Assembly: GCF_003182475.1 (NCBI RefSeq)
Contig: NZ_QGTS01000001.1
Location: 293,980 to 357,979, forward strand
Source of the DNA: Mangrovibacter plantisponsor
GTDB lineage: Bacteria > Pseudomonadota > Gammaproteobacteria > Enterobacterales > Enterobacteriaceae
DNA: 64,000 bases
Direction: 5' to 3'
Positions 1-10,835 of the stretch are shown here, one piece after another. Each line of letters starts with the position of its first letter. Position 1 is the first letter of the stretch. Below the pieces are notes generated by a model. The model was not told the origin of the DNA. It saw only the letters and a list, made by a program, of their open reading frames with translations, and searched no databases. The position numbers and the translations under genes were made by a program.

Positions 1-805
1 ATGCATCCGCATGTATCGAGACAAACAAATCGGCCCGTTGTTTCTGGGCTTTCGCCACCCTGACTTTCAGCGGAATAAAGACATCTTCATTGCGTGTCAT
101 GTAGGCCTTCATGTTGGCCTGCTTATCAATCAGTGACCGCAAACGGCGCGCGATTTTCAACACCACATCTTTTTCGCGTGTTTTATATTTGCCAATAGCC
201 CCCGGATCTTCGCCACCGTGCCCGGGATCTATCATGATAACAATTGGACGATCACGACCGGCTTTACCCGGTTGTGGCCCCTGTGGTTGCGCAGGCATTT
301 TTTTATCTAAATCGCCATTGTTGTAATCTTCCAGCAATGCCAGCAACGGATCCTGCTCACTGGAGGCATTAACCGGGTATAGATCCATAACCAGGCGTTC
401 TTTAAATTCAGCAACAGGTGCCAGCGCGAATAAATGAGGGGTGACATTTTGCTTGAGTTCAAACACCAGGCGCACAGTATGGGGATCAAACTGGCCGACA
501 CGGGCGGAACGGATATAAGGATCATTAGCGTTGATAAGATTACCCAGCCCTTTCAGAACCGAGTTTAACTGCACACCTTCTATATCCAGAACAAGGCGGG
601 ATGGGTTGCTCAACGCAAACTGCTTATATTTAAGCTGGTGACTGGATTCAACTGTCACACGCGTATAACTTGATGCGGGCCAGACGCGAATCGCGATAAC
701 GTGGCTTGCGGCAGCAAAACTCAACGGGCTGACGCTAAGAAGCCACATCGCGCCAGCACCTTTAAGTAAATTTCGACGGCTAAACAATGAATGAGAATCT
801 GACAT
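1..805 (-). CDS. amiC: N-acetylmuramoyl-L-alanine amidase AmiC (3' end cut off by window)
   Basis: Periplasmic amidase that cleaves the amide bond between N-acetylmuramic acid and the stem peptide and helps daughter cells separate. About 268 N-terminal residues are in the window; the rest lies before base 1. The ATG at 805 starts a twin-arginine signal (R10-R11 followed by NLLKG and a hydrophobic stretch ending in FAA), as known for E. coli AmiC, which is exported folded by Tat. An AMIN-type septum-targeting domain follows, then the start of the Amidase_3 domain. The truncated end reaches a VSIHADAF-like zinc-site motif. It is transcribed divergently from argA. Identification is firm; only the C-terminus is unseen. 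Confidence 0.95.
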   Translation of the reverse strand, partial: MSDSHSLFSRRNLLKGAGAMWLLSVSPLSFAAASHVIAIRVWPASSYTRVTVESSHQLKYKQFALSNPSRLVLDIEGVQLNSVLKGLGNLINANDPYIRSARVGQFDPHTVRLVFELKQNVTPHLFALAPVAEFKERLVMDLYPVNASSEQDPLLALLEDYNNGDLDKKMPAQPQGPQPGKAGRDRPIVIMIDPGHGGEDPGAIGKYKTREKDVVLKIARRLRSLIDKQANMKAYMTRNEDVFIPLKVRVAKAQKQRADLFVSIHADA

Positions 806-984
806 GCTTCTCCTGAGCATTTTAAAACGCTGCGTTGCCAGGCCGGAAATGTGCCACAACGGTAAATATTAAATCGAAACTTTAACGAAAGGTTGTGCAC
901 CTGTCATCAATAAAAGGGTAAACAAACCTCAACAAATCAGGCCTTACTCCAAAGACCCGCTATTTTACAGGGTTAAATTTGGAC

Positions 985-1040
985 TTGCACCCAGGCCCAT
1001 AAAAGAATAAAAATACACTTATTTCGAATAATCATGCATT
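985..1040 (+). promoter_or_regulatory. argA promoter with paired ARG boxes (ArgR operator)
   Basis: Two adjacent imperfect 18-bp ARG boxes of the TGAATwwwwATTCA type can be read: one around 1003-1020 (core GAATAAAAATACAC) and one around 1024-1040 (core GAATAATCATGCAT). They sit directly before the GTG start of argA, in the arrangement known for E. coli argA. A possible -35 (TTGCAC, 985-990) with a weak A-rich -10 near 1008 would overlap box 1, so ArgR plus arginine would block the polymerase. The boxes are seen; the promoter hexamers are weaker. Confidence 0.75.
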
Positions 1041-1052
1041 GAGGGTGTTGCC

Positions 1053-2384
1053 GTGGTAAAGGAGCGTAGAATCGAGTTGGTGCAGGGATTCCGCCATTCT
1101 GTCCCCTATATTAACGCACACAGAGGGAAAACCTTTGTCATCATGCTGGGCGGTGAAGCCATTGAGCATGAGAATTTCTCCAGTATTGTCAATGATATTG
1201 GTTTACTGCACAGCCTTGGTATCCGCCTGGTTGTCGTTTACGGTGCGCGCCCACAAATTGATGCAAACCTTGCCGAGCACCATCACGAACCGGTTTATCA
1301 TAAAAATACCCGTGTGACAGACAGTAAAACACTGGAGCTGGTGAAACAGGCAGCAGGCCTGTTGCAACTGGATATCACCGCTCGCCTGTCGATGAGCCTG
1401 AATAATACACCACTGCAGGGCGCACATATTAATGTGGTCAGCGGTAACTTTATCATCGCTCAGCCCCTGGGTGTGGACGATGGCATTGATTACTGCCACA
1501 GCGGACGTATTCGCCGAATTGATGAAGAAGCCATTCACCGCCAGTTGGATAGCGGTGCAATTGTTTTGATGGGCCCGGTTGCTGTCTCTGTTACTGGTGA
1601 AAGCTTTAACCTGACATCAGAAGAAATCGCTACGCAACTGGCAATCAAACTGAAAGCAGAAAAAATGATTGGCTTTTGCTCATCGCAAGGTGTGACAGAC
1701 GAAGACGGGAATATTATTTCTGAACTCTTCCCGAATGAAGCACAGCAGCGCGTAGATGCGCTCGAAGCAGAAGGTGATTATTATTCAGGTACTGTACGTT
1801 TCCTGCGCGGGGCAGTAAAAGCCTGCCGCAGCGGGGTACGCCGCAGCCACCTGATAAGCTACCAGGAAGATGGCGCATTGCTGCAGGAACTGTTCTCCCG
1901 CGATGGTATCGGTACCCAGATTGTGATGGAAAGTGCGGAACAAATTCGCCGCGCAACTATCAACGATATTGGTGGGATCCTTGAGCTGATTCACCCGCTG
2001 GAACAACAAGGCATTCTGGTTCGCCGTTCTCGTGAGCAATTGGAAATGGAAATTGATAAATTCACCATTATTCAGCGAGATAACCTGACAATAGCCTGCG
2101 CCGCGCTCTACCCTTTCCCGGAAGAGAAAATTGGCGAAATGGCCTGTGTCGCCGTGCACCCTGACTACCGCAGTTCTGCCCGGGGAGAAATACTGCTGGA
2201 ACGGATTGCCAGCCAGGCAAAACAAATTGGGCTGGATAAACTGTTTGTTCTGACAACCCGCAGTATTCACTGGTTCCAGGAGCGCGGGTTTACGCCTGTT
2301 GATATCGACTCATTGCCCGAAAGCAAAAAGAAAATGTACAACTACCAGCGGCGCTCTAAAGTGCTGATGGCTGACCTTACCTGA
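1053..2384 (+). CDS. argA: N-acetylglutamate synthase ArgA
   Basis: Transfers acetyl from acetyl-CoA to glutamate, the first step of arginine biosynthesis in the cytoplasm. The 443 residues equal the usual enteric length. Residues about 1-290 form the amino-acid-kinase-like domain ([14 protein letters not shown] near the start), which in this family binds arginine for feedback inhibition. Residues about 295-440 form the GNAT acetyltransferase domain. The start is GTG at 1053, with the same MVKER N-terminus as in E. coli. It stands alone behind the ARG boxes, divergent from amiC, and converges on recD across a strong stem-loop. No unusual features. Confidence 0.97.
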   Translation: MVKERRIELVQGFRHSVPYINAHRGKTFVIMLGGEAIEHENFSSIVNDIGLLHSLGIRLVVVYGARPQIDANLAEHHHEPVYHKNTRVTDSKTLELVKQAAGLLQLDITARLSMSLNNTPLQGAHINVVSGNFIIAQPLGVDDGIDYCHSGRIRRIDEEAIHRQLDSGAIVLMGPVAVSVTGESFNLTSEEIATQLAIKLKAEKMIGFCSSQGVTDEDGNIISELFPNEAQQRVDALEAEGDYYSGTVRFLRGAVKACRSGVRRSHLISYQEDGALLQELFSRDGIGTQIVMESAEQIRRATINDIGGILELIHPLEQQGILVRRSREQLEMEIDKFTIIQRDNLTIACAALYPFPEEKIGEMACVAVHPDYRSSARGEILLERIASQAKQIGLDKLFVLTTRSIHWFQERGFTPVDIDSLPESKKKMYNYQRRSKVLMADLT

Positions 2385-2403
2385 GTAGTTTGTCGCATTG
2401 CTT

Positions 2404-2427
2404 ACCGGTGGCGAGCCTGCCACCGGT
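2404..2427. terminator. Stem-loop between convergent argA and recD
   Basis: A perfect 9-bp inverted repeat (ACCGGTGGC / GCCACCGGT) with a 6-base loop lies between the argA stop and the recD stop. It is symmetric, so it could end transcripts from both sides. No long T-run follows on either strand, so termination strength is uncertain. Confidence 0.6.
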
Positions 2428-2446
2428 ACTGTTCCTGTTTCCCGCA

Positions 2447-4294
2447 CTAACCAGCCTGAAAGGCCTCCGGCAAACCACTGCGCCTTGTTGTGCGGTTTTT
2501 CACTGCCTGTAGCAAAACCGGCATATCGGCAAATACAGAAAGTTGTTTTTTTGCCCGGGTAACCGCGGTATAGACCAGTTCACGTGAAATTACCGGGTTC
2601 CAGCCTGGCGGCAAGATAAGTGCGGCATGGTCAAACTCCGACCCTTGTGATTTATGCACCGTCATGGCCCAGGCGGTTTCATGAGGTGGTAAACGCCCGG
2701 GTAGTACAGACTTAAGCGAGCCATCAGGCATAGAAAACCATACCCGTAAACCCAGCGGTGTGTTCAGCGTAATACCAATGTCACCATTAAATAGCCCAAG
2801 ACCACTGTCATTACGATTGATCATAACCGGGCGGCCATGATACCAGCGCAATTCCCGGGCCGGGCGCTGGAGCAGATTTTTGCTAAAAAACGCCTGTTCG
2901 ATTCGGTTATTCAGGCCCGTAACACCAAACGGCCCTTCCCGTAACGCACACAGAACCTGGCTGGTTGCAAATGCCTGCAAAATACTCTGTGGCTCACTGC
3001 CTTGTTTCAGGGATGAAAGAAATGGCTGATGAGCAGTGACAATCTGTTCCAGCATACTGGCGTAATCATCCGTCGTCGCCATCGGGAATAGCCCGATATC
3101 ATTAAACCGCCCGTCAAATGCAGCCTTTACAGCCGCAACCTGGTTACCATTCACCGCGCGGGCAAGAAAGCCAATACCAGAATCTTTCCCAAAACGGTAG
3201 CTTTCCTGCAACAGGCAAATGGCATCACGCAAGGTATCCACCCCGGCGGCCTGCCCTGCCGGAACCGTGCACTGGCACAGGCGGGACAGCTCAGCGGCAC
3301 GTTGCGGGCTGAAACCCTCACCAACAAAATGGCAAATATCCCCGAGAACGGCACCCGCCTCAACTGAAGCGAGCTGGTCGCGGTCACCCAGAAAAATAAC
3401 CCGCGCATGTGCCGGTAAAGCTGCCAGTAACCGCGACATCATAGGCAAATCGACCATGGATGCTTCATCAACTACCAGCACATCGAGGTGCAGTGGGTTA
3501 CCCTGGTGATAACGGACCGCCTGGCTCCCCGGTACGGCCCCCAATAAACGGTGCAATGTACTGGCTTCATCGGGCAATGCCGCCTTCAACGATGCATCCA
3601 TATTCAACCGCTGTAACGCAGCCCCCAAAGATTCGGTAAGACGCGCCGCCGCTTTACCTGTTGGCGCAGCCAGCCGAATGCGCGGCAGGGATGGCCCGGA
3701 AAGTTGCACCAGGGCTGCCAGTAGCTTTGCCACTGTGGTTGTTTTACCCGTTCCAGGCCCACCGGATATCACTGCTATGCGCCGGGTAAGGGCAACTGCC
3801 GCCGCCACCTTTTGCCAGTCTGGCCCGTTCTGGCTTCCGGGGAATAAAGTATTCAGCACGCCGGCAAGAAGAGCCTCATCAACGACCAGAGGCTGATTAG
3901 TATCACGGAAAAACTGCGCCACACGCTGCTCATTACGCCACAGGCGGTCGAGGTATAAACGCCCTGCAGACAGTTTTATAGGAGTGGCATCGTCTTCATT
4001 ACTGACTGCATCACTGCGCAACAGTTTTTCCTGCCAGTCTTCAACCTGGCCAACACCGGCAAATAGCGGTTCACCAATTAAACTGACCGCAGGCCCGGAA
4101 AAGCTCCGTTCCGGGCTCAGGCGTTCGAGTGGTACGCAAACATGCCCTTCGCCGGTATCACGGCTCAGAATGGCGGCAGCCAGCATAACTGCCGGGTCAC
4201 CAGCAGCAACCATTTGAGCAAACTGGACATCGAGATAGCGAAAGTGCCCCTCAGCAGCTGCCTGCTCTAATAACGCCAGCAAGGGTGCTGTCAT
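2447..4294 (-). CDS. recD: Exodeoxyribonuclease V subunit RecD
   Basis: The fast 5'-to-3' SF1B helicase subunit of RecBCD, which unwinds double-strand ends for repair and phage DNA degradation. It has 615 residues (E. coli 608). The Walker A motif GGPGTGKTT is at 178-186, followed by [10 protein letters not shown] (motif II), LGDRDQL (motif III) and, near the end, [14 protein letters not shown] and [10 protein letters not shown] (motifs V-VI). The ATG at 4294 overlaps the recB stop as ATGA, so the two are translationally coupled. Last gene of the ptrA-recB-recD unit. All helicase motifs are intact. Confidence 0.97.
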   Translation of the reverse strand: MTAPLLALLEQAAAEGHFRYLDVQFAQMVAAGDPAVMLAAAILSRDTGEGHVCVPLERLSPERSFSGPAVSLIGEPLFAGVGQVEDWQEKLLRSDAVSNEDDATPIKLSAGRLYLDRLWRNEQRVAQFFRDTNQPLVVDEALLAGVLNTLFPGSQNGPDWQKVAAAVALTRRIAVISGGPGTGKTTTVAKLLAALVQLSGPSLPRIRLAAPTGKAAARLTESLGAALQRLNMDASLKAALPDEASTLHRLLGAVPGSQAVRYHQGNPLHLDVLVVDEASMVDLPMMSRLLAALPAHARVIFLGDRDQLASVEAGAVLGDICHFVGEGFSPQRAAELSRLCQCTVPAGQAAGVDTLRDAICLLQESYRFGKDSGIGFLARAVNGNQVAAVKAAFDGRFNDIGLFPMATTDDYASMLEQIVTAHQPFLSSLKQGSEPQSILQAFATSQVLCALREGPFGVTGLNNRIEQAFFSKNLLQRPARELRWYHGRPVMINRNDSGLGLFNGDIGITLNTPLGLRVWFSMPDGSLKSVLPGRLPPHETAWAMTVHKSQGSEFDHAALILPPGWNPVISRELVYTAVTRAKKQLSVFADMPVLLQAVKNRTTRRSGLPEAFQAG

Positions 4295-7200
4295 TTCACT
4301 GCCTCCATATCCCGCCCGGCAAACAGTGCATCCATTGCGGATACCAGTTGTTCATCTGGCCTGGTGGTAAAAATGCCATTACCTGGCAAACCGGGCTCCA
4401 CACCACGCAGAAAGAGGTAAATAACCCCACCAAAATGGCGCTGATATTCGTAATCAGGCACCCGATGGCGCAGGTACCGGTGCAGGGCCAGCGTGTACAA
4501 CTGGTACTGGAGATCATAGCGATGTTCACACATCGCCTGGGCCATGGCATCAGGGGTATATGCCTCGCTGGTACTGCCTAACCAGTTGGATTTGTAATCC
4601 AGCAAATAGTAGCGGCCCTGCCAGCGGAATGTCAGGTCAATGAAGCCCTTCAGCATACCGCGCACCTGCTGAAAATCCAGAGCAGGAGAACGTGCCGACA
4701 GAGGGTCATGCTGGCGAATCAACGCATCAAGTTCACCTGGAGCCAAAAGCGTATCTACAGGCAAGTAGAACTCCATTTCAACCCGTTTATCTTGCGCAGA
4801 TAACACATTCAGGCTTAAGCCACCTTCAGCCAGTGGAGCGCAAAGCAAAGCCTCAAGCCAGGGTAATAAAACAGGCAGCCACTCAGCGCCATACCCTGCG
4901 GAGAGTAATTGCTGCTCCAGCCATTCGGCATCTACTGGCTGGGTGAAGTCCAGTTGTTCAAACAGGCTGTGAAGAAAAGTACCAGGTACTGCTCCACGCG
5001 GGAACGTATGGATGGTAAGTGCTTGCTCACCAGGGGAAGAGACTGCCCCTATGGCGTCAATATCCAGCCGGGGTAGCAAAGCCTGCCCGGCCGATGAACC
5101 ATGCTGCTGTAGCCCTGAATAGCTGGTGACGCGCCAGAAATCGGTGAATGTTCTTGTTACTTCCCGGGCAGCCAGATTCTCGGTTGGCAATACCAGGGGT
5201 GACCACGGGGATTCATCGCTAAGGTCGATATCCTTTAAGGCGATATCGCCCCGACATAGCTGCTCCAGGGACTGCCTGAGCTCCCCGGCGTCACAAGGTT
5301 GTGCCTGCTGAATCAGCCTTCCGGGCGCACTCAGGTGGAAATCTGATGCGCCTTTTTTGGCCCGGTTACCACGAAACAGGGGGCCAACCCCCAGGCTGCA
5401 GTGCCATATCGCCCGAGTGACAGCAACGTAGAGCAGGCGCAAATCTTCGGCCAGCCGTTCAGCTTCTGCCAGCTCAAGGCTGGTTTTTTCTTTGTGTAAA
5501 TCCAGTACAGCGTCGAATGTCTGGCGGTCGTGATATAACCCTTCGGCCTGAGCGCGATAATTGGCAATAAATGGCAACCACACCAGCGAGTACTCGAGCC
5601 CTTTTGACTTATGAATTGTCACTATCTGAACGAGGTGCCTGTCACTTTCCAGACGAAGTTGCTGGCTGCTTGCGTTGTCATCCGGTTCAGCAATACGTTG
5701 TGATAGCCAGCGCACCAGCGCATGCTCGCTGTCGGCCGTAGCCGCCGCTTCCTGCAATAACTCACTGACATGCATAATATCGGTCAGGCGGCGTTCACCA
5801 TCCAGGCTTGCGAGAATATTTTCCGCCAGGTGCCTGTAAGCCAGCAGAGAGCGCAACATGGGCATCACCCCACGCTTTAACCAGCGTTGGCGGTAACCAA
5901 CAAACTCATCAACCAGATTGTCCCAGGCCGTTTCATTCTGAGATAACTGCTCAAGGGTTGTTGCATCCAGCCCCAACAGGCTGGTTGCCAGCGCACTGCG
6001 CATGGCTGCTTCGTTTTCCGGGTTAAGCACGGCCTGCAGGACACGCAAAATATCCTGCGCCTCCTGGGTACTGAAAACGCTGTCGCGGTTAGAGAGGTAA
6101 ACCGACTGAATCCCCAATAAACTCAGAGCTTCTCGTATTAATGCTGCTTCCTGACGGCTGCGCACCAGCACCGTTATATCTGCTGCGGTGACCGGGCGCG
6201 TTTTGTCCTCACGCTCCAGCACCGCGTTACCGGCCACACCAGCCACAAGCCAGTCACGAATCTGGCAGGCGCACTGGCGTGCCATGGTTTGCTGGTACTC
6301 CACCACACCACAACCTTCGCCGGGCATTAACCAAACGGACATCGCAGGCTGAGGCTCCCCATTGAGTACAAAACGCACTCCCTGGTTGCGCGGTGCCGCG
6401 TTAACGGGCAGAAAAGGGATCTCCTCAAACATGAACGGATTTTCGAGGTGGCTGAACAGCTGATTCACACTATTAACCATCGCCGGAGATGAGCGCCAGT
6501 TAGTCTCAAGCGTATAGTGAGCACTAACTTCCCCGCGAGCTTTCATGTAGGTAAAAATATCCGCGCCACGAAACGCGTAGATGGCCTGTTTCGGGTCGCC
6601 AATCAGTAACAGTGCTGTTTCAGCCTGCACCAGCCAGATATGGCGGAAAATACGGTATTGCTGTGGGTCTGTATCCTGAAACTCATCAATCATGGCAACC
6701 GGGAAGCGCCCACGGATAGCCGCCGCCAGATTGTCACCTTCCGGCTGTGCCAGGGCCTGGTCAAGGCGGCTTAGCATATCGTCAAACCCCAGTTCACCCC
6801 GGTAACGTTTTTCCTGCGTGATGGTGTAACGAATGTCCACCAGTGCCCGGGCAATAACCAAATCGCGAATGGTCAGTGGCTGAGAAAGAAAAACATCAAT
6901 GGCGGAAAATAGCGCATGCTCAGGCGGATTACCTTCTGCTTTAGTACGCTCATAAAGAAATGACTGGGAGAAGCGAACCAGTGCATCCGGGTAAGTGTAA
7001 TTTTCTGTTGGGCTTGCCGCCCAGGCCTCAACAGCATCAAACCAGATACCCTGGTTTTTACGGTTATATTTGCGCCTGTCGATGGCGGAATTTTCAATGA
7101 TATCCGGAAGATCGCCAGAAGAACTTTGCCACTGAGCTTTCAGAGTATCAATGGCATTAATGATCGCATCGTGGCGGGTCTGGAGGGTTTCATCTTCATT

Positions 7201-7845
7201 TACAGGTTGCTTCAGCACCGGTGCGTCGCCAGACAGGTAACGCCCAATTTCACGCAACAGAGCCTGAGGCCCCGGCCACATCTCACTGACAGCCTGAGCA
7301 ACTGGCTTATTCAGCGGGTAACAATAGCGCCGCCAAAAGTCAGCACAGGCTCGCTGGCGTAATTCTGTTTCATCTTCAATCAGTTGTTGTTCAAACGGCA
7401 TACCTGATTCGAATGCATTCAGGCTCAGCATTCGCTGGCAAAAACCATGGATGGTGAAAATGGCGGCTTCATCCATCTGCCGTTCAGCAAGGAGTAATAT
7501 TCGTGCTGCCTGTTTTGTGTCACTGATTTCAGCGAGCAATTGCTGGTACAACGGGTTGCTGCTGCTTTGCCGGACACAGGCGATACGCAGCTCATGAATG
7601 TTGCTGCGTATACGCCCACGTAACTCTTCCGTGGCCGCTTCGGTAAATGTCACCACCAGAATAGATTCCGCCGGTAGTGGCCGCACAAAAGCAGCTTCCC
7701 CCCCCAGGCCCAGCAACAGGCGCAAATAGAGGGCAGCGATGGTATAAGTTTTTCCGGTACCGGCTGACGCCTCAATTAAGCGTGCCCCTGCCAGGGGTAA
7801 ACGCAGTGGGTCAAGGGCAGTTGGCTTATTATGATGCTCCGGCAT
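4291..7845 (-). CDS. recB: Exodeoxyribonuclease V subunit RecB
   Basis: Slow 3'-to-5' SF1A helicase and sole nuclease subunit of RecBCD; after Chi it loads RecA. About 1184 residues (E. coli 1180). The Walker A motif ASAGTGKT lies near residue 30, the DExx-type [12 protein letters not shown] near 400, and late helicase motifs include IHKSKGLEY and LLYVAVTRA. The C-terminal nuclease domain keeps LLDYKSNW, with the catalytic Asp and Lys near 1083 and 1085. The ATG at 7845 shares one base with the ptrA stop (TGATG); a GTG three bases upstream (7848) is an alternative start. It overlaps recD by 4 nt. Function is expected to be normal. Confidence 0.97.
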   Translation of the reverse strand: MPEHHNKPTALDPLRLPLAGARLIEASAGTGKTYTIAALYLRLLLGLGGEAAFVRPLPAESILVVTFTEAATEELRGRIRSNIHELRIACVRQSSSNPLYQQLLAEISDTKQAARILLLAERQMDEAAIFTIHGFCQRMLSLNAFESGMPFEQQLIEDETELRQRACADFWRRYCYPLNKPVAQAVSEMWPGPQALLREIGRYLSGDAPVLKQPVNEDETLQTRHDAIINAIDTLKAQWQSSSGDLPDIIENSAIDRRKYNRKNQGIWFDAVEAWAASPTENYTYPDALVRFSQSFLYERTKAEGNPPEHALFSAIDVFLSQPLTIRDLVIARALVDIRYTITQEKRYRGELGFDDMLSRLDQALAQPEGDNLAAAIRGRFPVAMIDEFQDTDPQQYRIFRHIWLVQAETALLLIGDPKQAIYAFRGADIFTYMKARGEVSAHYTLETNWRSSPAMVNSVNQLFSHLENPFMFEEIPFLPVNAAPRNQGVRFVLNGEPQPAMSVWLMPGEGCGVVEYQQTMARQCACQIRDWLVAGVAGNAVLEREDKTRPVTAADITVLVRSRQEAALIREALSLLGIQSVYLSNRDSVFSTQEAQDILRVLQAVLNPENEAAMRSALATSLLGLDATTLEQLSQNETAWDNLVDEFVGYRQRWLKRGVMPMLRSLLAYRHLAENILASLDGERRLTDIMHVSELLQEAAATADSEHALVRWLSQRIAEPDDNASSQQLRLESDRHLVQIVTIHKSKGLEYSLVWLPFIANYRAQAEGLYHDRQTFDAVLDLHKEKTSLELAEAERLAEDLRLLYVAVTRAIWHCSLGVGPLFRGNRAKKGASDFHLSAPGRLIQQAQPCDAGELRQSLEQLCRGDIALKDIDLSDESPWSPLVLPTENLAAREVTRTFTDFWRVTSYSGLQQHGSSAGQALLPRLDIDAIGAVSSPGEQALTIHTFPRGAVPGTFLHSLFEQLDFTQPVDAEWLEQQLLSAGYGAEWLPVLLPWLEALLCAPLAEGGLSLNVLSAQDKRVEMEFYLPVDTLLAPGELDALIRQHDPLSARSPALDFQQVRGMLKGFIDLTFRWQGRYYLLDYKSNWLGSTSEAYTPDAMAQAMCEHRYDLQYQLYTLALHRYLRHRVPDYEYQRHFGGVIYLFLRGVEPGLPGNGIFTTRPDEQLVSAMDALFAGRDMEAVK

Positions 7846-10733
7846 CACTCAGCCCCCGACTGTGGCAATGTCTTTTGCAATGCTTCAACACTGCCCCACG
7901 GTTTCCAGCCCTCAGGTGCGGCAAAATCGGCCTTCCCTTGTTGAGTGCCACTTACCTCGGAAATAACCGCCATACCATCGTGTTCGATAACTGCCTGCCG
8001 GAAGAAATCCGCAACTTTGGCCGGTGTTAAACTGCGCACAGCGCGGATAACCGCATCATCACTATCAAACGCCATATTTGCCCGGTCGAAATCCATGCTG
8101 ACTTTCGCCACTTCGTCGCCAAGAGTCTGAGGTGCCTGCTGTATCTGGCTAATGACCGCCTGCTGCACCTGAGCAAACTCAGGTTCAGGCATTTCACGCA
8201 GCCGTTTCTCTGTCCCGGCAAAGAATGCGTTATAGCGTTGCCACAGTTGAGCGGGTTGCCGGGTATTACTTTGCAACAGGAAACCTAACCCCCACTGGCG
8301 GCCCACACTCATCGGGAATGCAAACACGGCATAACCCAGTTGCTCCTGGGTGCGAAGCTGGTTGTAGAACCAGGGCTGAATAATCTGGCCCAACACTTCG
8401 CTGTATGCCGAACTGGTGTTTTCATCAAACCCGGAAGGTACAAACACGGCCGCCAGAGCTGAATCACTGCCGGATATGGTTTTTTCAAACACAATTCGCC
8501 GCGGCTGGTTAACCACCACAGACCGGTTACGGGTCCATTCCGTGCCTTTTGTTCCCAGCGACTGTTGAACCTGCAATGCCAGGTTATGTGCTGCATCAGG
8601 GGTGAGGTTGCCTACCACCAAAAACTCAGGGCGGCTGCCAGTTTTCAACTGCTCACGATAATCCAGGATATCCTGCACGGTAATGGAAGGTAAAAGTTCC
8701 CGCCGCGCCTGCCGCTCGAAATACGGCACCTGTGACATCATTTGTACTGGCATAATCGCCAGTTCATAGGCTTTGCCTTTCTCCGCCGATGCCAGCATTT
8801 GCTTATACCAGGATTTGGCCTGTTCAAGCTGGCCCTGCGTTGGCTGGTAACTGAAATACCCTTTCAACAAATCAAGATAAAGTGGCGCCAGCCGCTGGGT
8901 GTACCCATTCGCGCTGACCATCAGCCCGCTATTGGCATTGGTAGAAAAATGGATACCACCTACCGCAGCCTGCTGGCTCAACTGGTCCAGGGCCAGGCCT
9001 GCCATATAGTCATTAAGTGCAAACATGACCTGATTTTTTACCGTATCCATGGCATGCGGGTTGCGCAGTACTAATGTCACACTGGCTTTTGGCTCGCTGG
9101 CAAAATAGCGGCTGGGTTGATACACCACACGCAACCCGGGGTCATTGACAATCAGCTCAGGTTTGGTCCACTTTTTATCCTGCTTAATCAATGAAAAATC
9201 ATCAGGAATATAGGGATTGAGCTCCGGTAAAGTGAACGAGAGCGACTGCCCAAACTTATCCCATTCAGAAAATTTTTCCGCACTAATTTTATCGACCTGA
9301 TACGGTGCCTGTACAAAGTATGCCTGCTTGTTATGAGGTTCATCCGGGCTGACATACCAAATACGGGCATGTTGAGGGGTCATCTCATCCAGGCGGGAAG
9401 CGATCGCCTGCGGGTCGTATTGATCTGCAATATTACCGGCATCCAAAACATGGCTGACGGGCACACGAATCATGGTATCGGCTAACCACTGCACATAATC
9501 CATATCGCGGGTAATAGAAGGAAAGCGGAAGTCCAAATCAAGGACATGCGCCATTTCGTCGAAATATTGCTTACTGATGCCTTGTGATTTCAGGGTGTTG
9601 ATATAACGGAAAACAGCAGCCACAACTTCATCGCGGTGAGCAAGGCCTTTATCGGTCAGAGAAACGGAAATGGCGAAAACGCCACTATTACCGGCAACAA
9701 CCGGATCAGAATCAGCACGGATGCTGTCTGCCAGGCCCTGAGTTTGCAGCCAGTCAGACAACGTGTTTTTACTGCGGCTGCTAATCAGGTAGCCAATAAG
9801 CTCATCCGTTTTACTGCGAAATTTATCGCTATTATTGGCAATGCGGAATTCCACCCGCACCACTTTGCGTGGTAACGCCGGCACATAGTGAATAACTATG
9901 CCGGTCTGTGCATCCGTGACAACAGGTTCAGTTACCTCTGGGCGCTGAATATGCCTGTCGGGAACTCGCCCGTAGGTTTGCACTGCCAGTTCAGCTAAGT
10001 CTGCCAGCGGTTTGTTACTGTAAATAACCGCTTTCATGATATTTGCTGAGTAGTACTCATCGTGAAAATGGTGCAGTGCATCCAGCAATTTACTGCCGGG
10101 TTTATCACGCAGTGTTTCCAGGTTCCCACCAGAAAAACGTGCCGCAGGGTGTGCCGGATTAATGGTTTCAGCACTGACCTGCGCCATGCGCATGCCATCA
10201 CGCTCCCGGGCAAGGGTCAGTTCAGCATTAACTGCATTGCGCTCACGTTCTGCATATTCCGGTGCCAATAACGGCTGGGCGATGGCATCTGCCAGGCGGT
10301 CAACCGCTCCAGCCAGCGCATCATTTTCCACTTCCAGGTAGAACGCTGTGCGGTAAGGGGCGGTGCTGGCATTATGGCTGCCACCATGCAGTTTGAGGTA
10401 TTCGGCAAGGCAATCCGGCTGCGGATATTTTTTGGACCCCATCAGGGTCATGTGTTCAAGGTAGTGAGCCAACCCCAGGTGGTTATCCGGGTCCTGCAAA
10501 GAGCCCACCGGAACAACAAGTGCAGACAGCGATTTAACTGCCTGTGGGTCGGAGACTAATAGTACCGTCATGTGGTTATCAAGCTGTATTGCCTGATACA
10601 GACGGGGGTCGCTCGCACTTTTATGGATAGTCTGCTGGATGGGTTGCCAGCCGGTACCGGCCTGGCTTAAAGGGGCCCAAAAGAGCACAACGTAAACAAA
10701 CAGCGCATAAAACCAGGTACTGCTCTTAGGCAT
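7845..10733 (-). CDS. ptrA: Protease III (pitrilysin), periplasmic M16 metalloprotease
   Basis: Zinc endopeptidase of the periplasm that degrades small peptides such as insulin fragments. It has 962 residues, like E. coli PtrA. A cleavable signal peptide spans about residues 1-25, ending SQA. The inverted zinc motif HxxEH is at H90-E93-H94, and the third zinc ligand is E171. A second, inactive M16-like half makes up the C-terminus, as usual in the family. It lies between recC and recB in the same direction and its stop overlaps the recB start, so recB expression probably depends on ptrA transcription. There is no known functional link to recombination. Confidence 0.96.
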   Translation of the reverse strand: MPKSSTWFYALFVYVVLFWAPLSQAGTGWQPIQQTIHKSASDPRLYQAIQLDNHMTVLLVSDPQAVKSLSALVVPVGSLQDPDNHLGLAHYLEHMTLMGSKKYPQPDCLAEYLKLHGGSHNASTAPYRTAFYLEVENDALAGAVDRLADAIAQPLLAPEYAERERNAVNAELTLARERDGMRMAQVSAETINPAHPAARFSGGNLETLRDKPGSKLLDALHHFHDEYYSANIMKAVIYSNKPLADLAELAVQTYGRVPDRHIQRPEVTEPVVTDAQTGIVIHYVPALPRKVVRVEFRIANNSDKFRSKTDELIGYLISSRSKNTLSDWLQTQGLADSIRADSDPVVAGNSGVFAISVSLTDKGLAHRDEVVAAVFRYINTLKSQGISKQYFDEMAHVLDLDFRFPSITRDMDYVQWLADTMIRVPVSHVLDAGNIADQYDPQAIASRLDEMTPQHARIWYVSPDEPHNKQAYFVQAPYQVDKISAEKFSEWDKFGQSLSFTLPELNPYIPDDFSLIKQDKKWTKPELIVNDPGLRVVYQPSRYFASEPKASVTLVLRNPHAMDTVKNQVMFALNDYMAGLALDQLSQQAAVGGIHFSTNANSGLMVSANGYTQRLAPLYLDLLKGYFSYQPTQGQLEQAKSWYKQMLASAEKGKAYELAIMPVQMMSQVPYFERQARRELLPSITVQDILDYREQLKTGSRPEFLVVGNLTPDAAHNLALQVQQSLGTKGTEWTRNRSVVVNQPRRIVFEKTISGSDSALAAVFVPSGFDENTSSAYSEVLGQIIQPWFYNQLRTQEQLGYAVFAFPMSVGRQWGLGFLLQSNTRQPAQLWQRYNAFFAGTEKRLREMPEPEFAQVQQAVISQIQQAPQTLGDEVAKVSMDFDRANMAFDSDDAVIRAVRSLTPAKVADFFRQAVIEHDGMAVISEVSGTQQGKADFAAPEGWKPWGSVEALQKTLPQSGAE

Positions 10734-10835
10734 TCACAAACCTCACCTTTAACAACTTTGCTATTCATCATCTGGTACTGTTCAGTGCCGATGCCCGCCT
10801 CCACCTTTTGAGGTGCTGCAGACTGTTCTTTTATC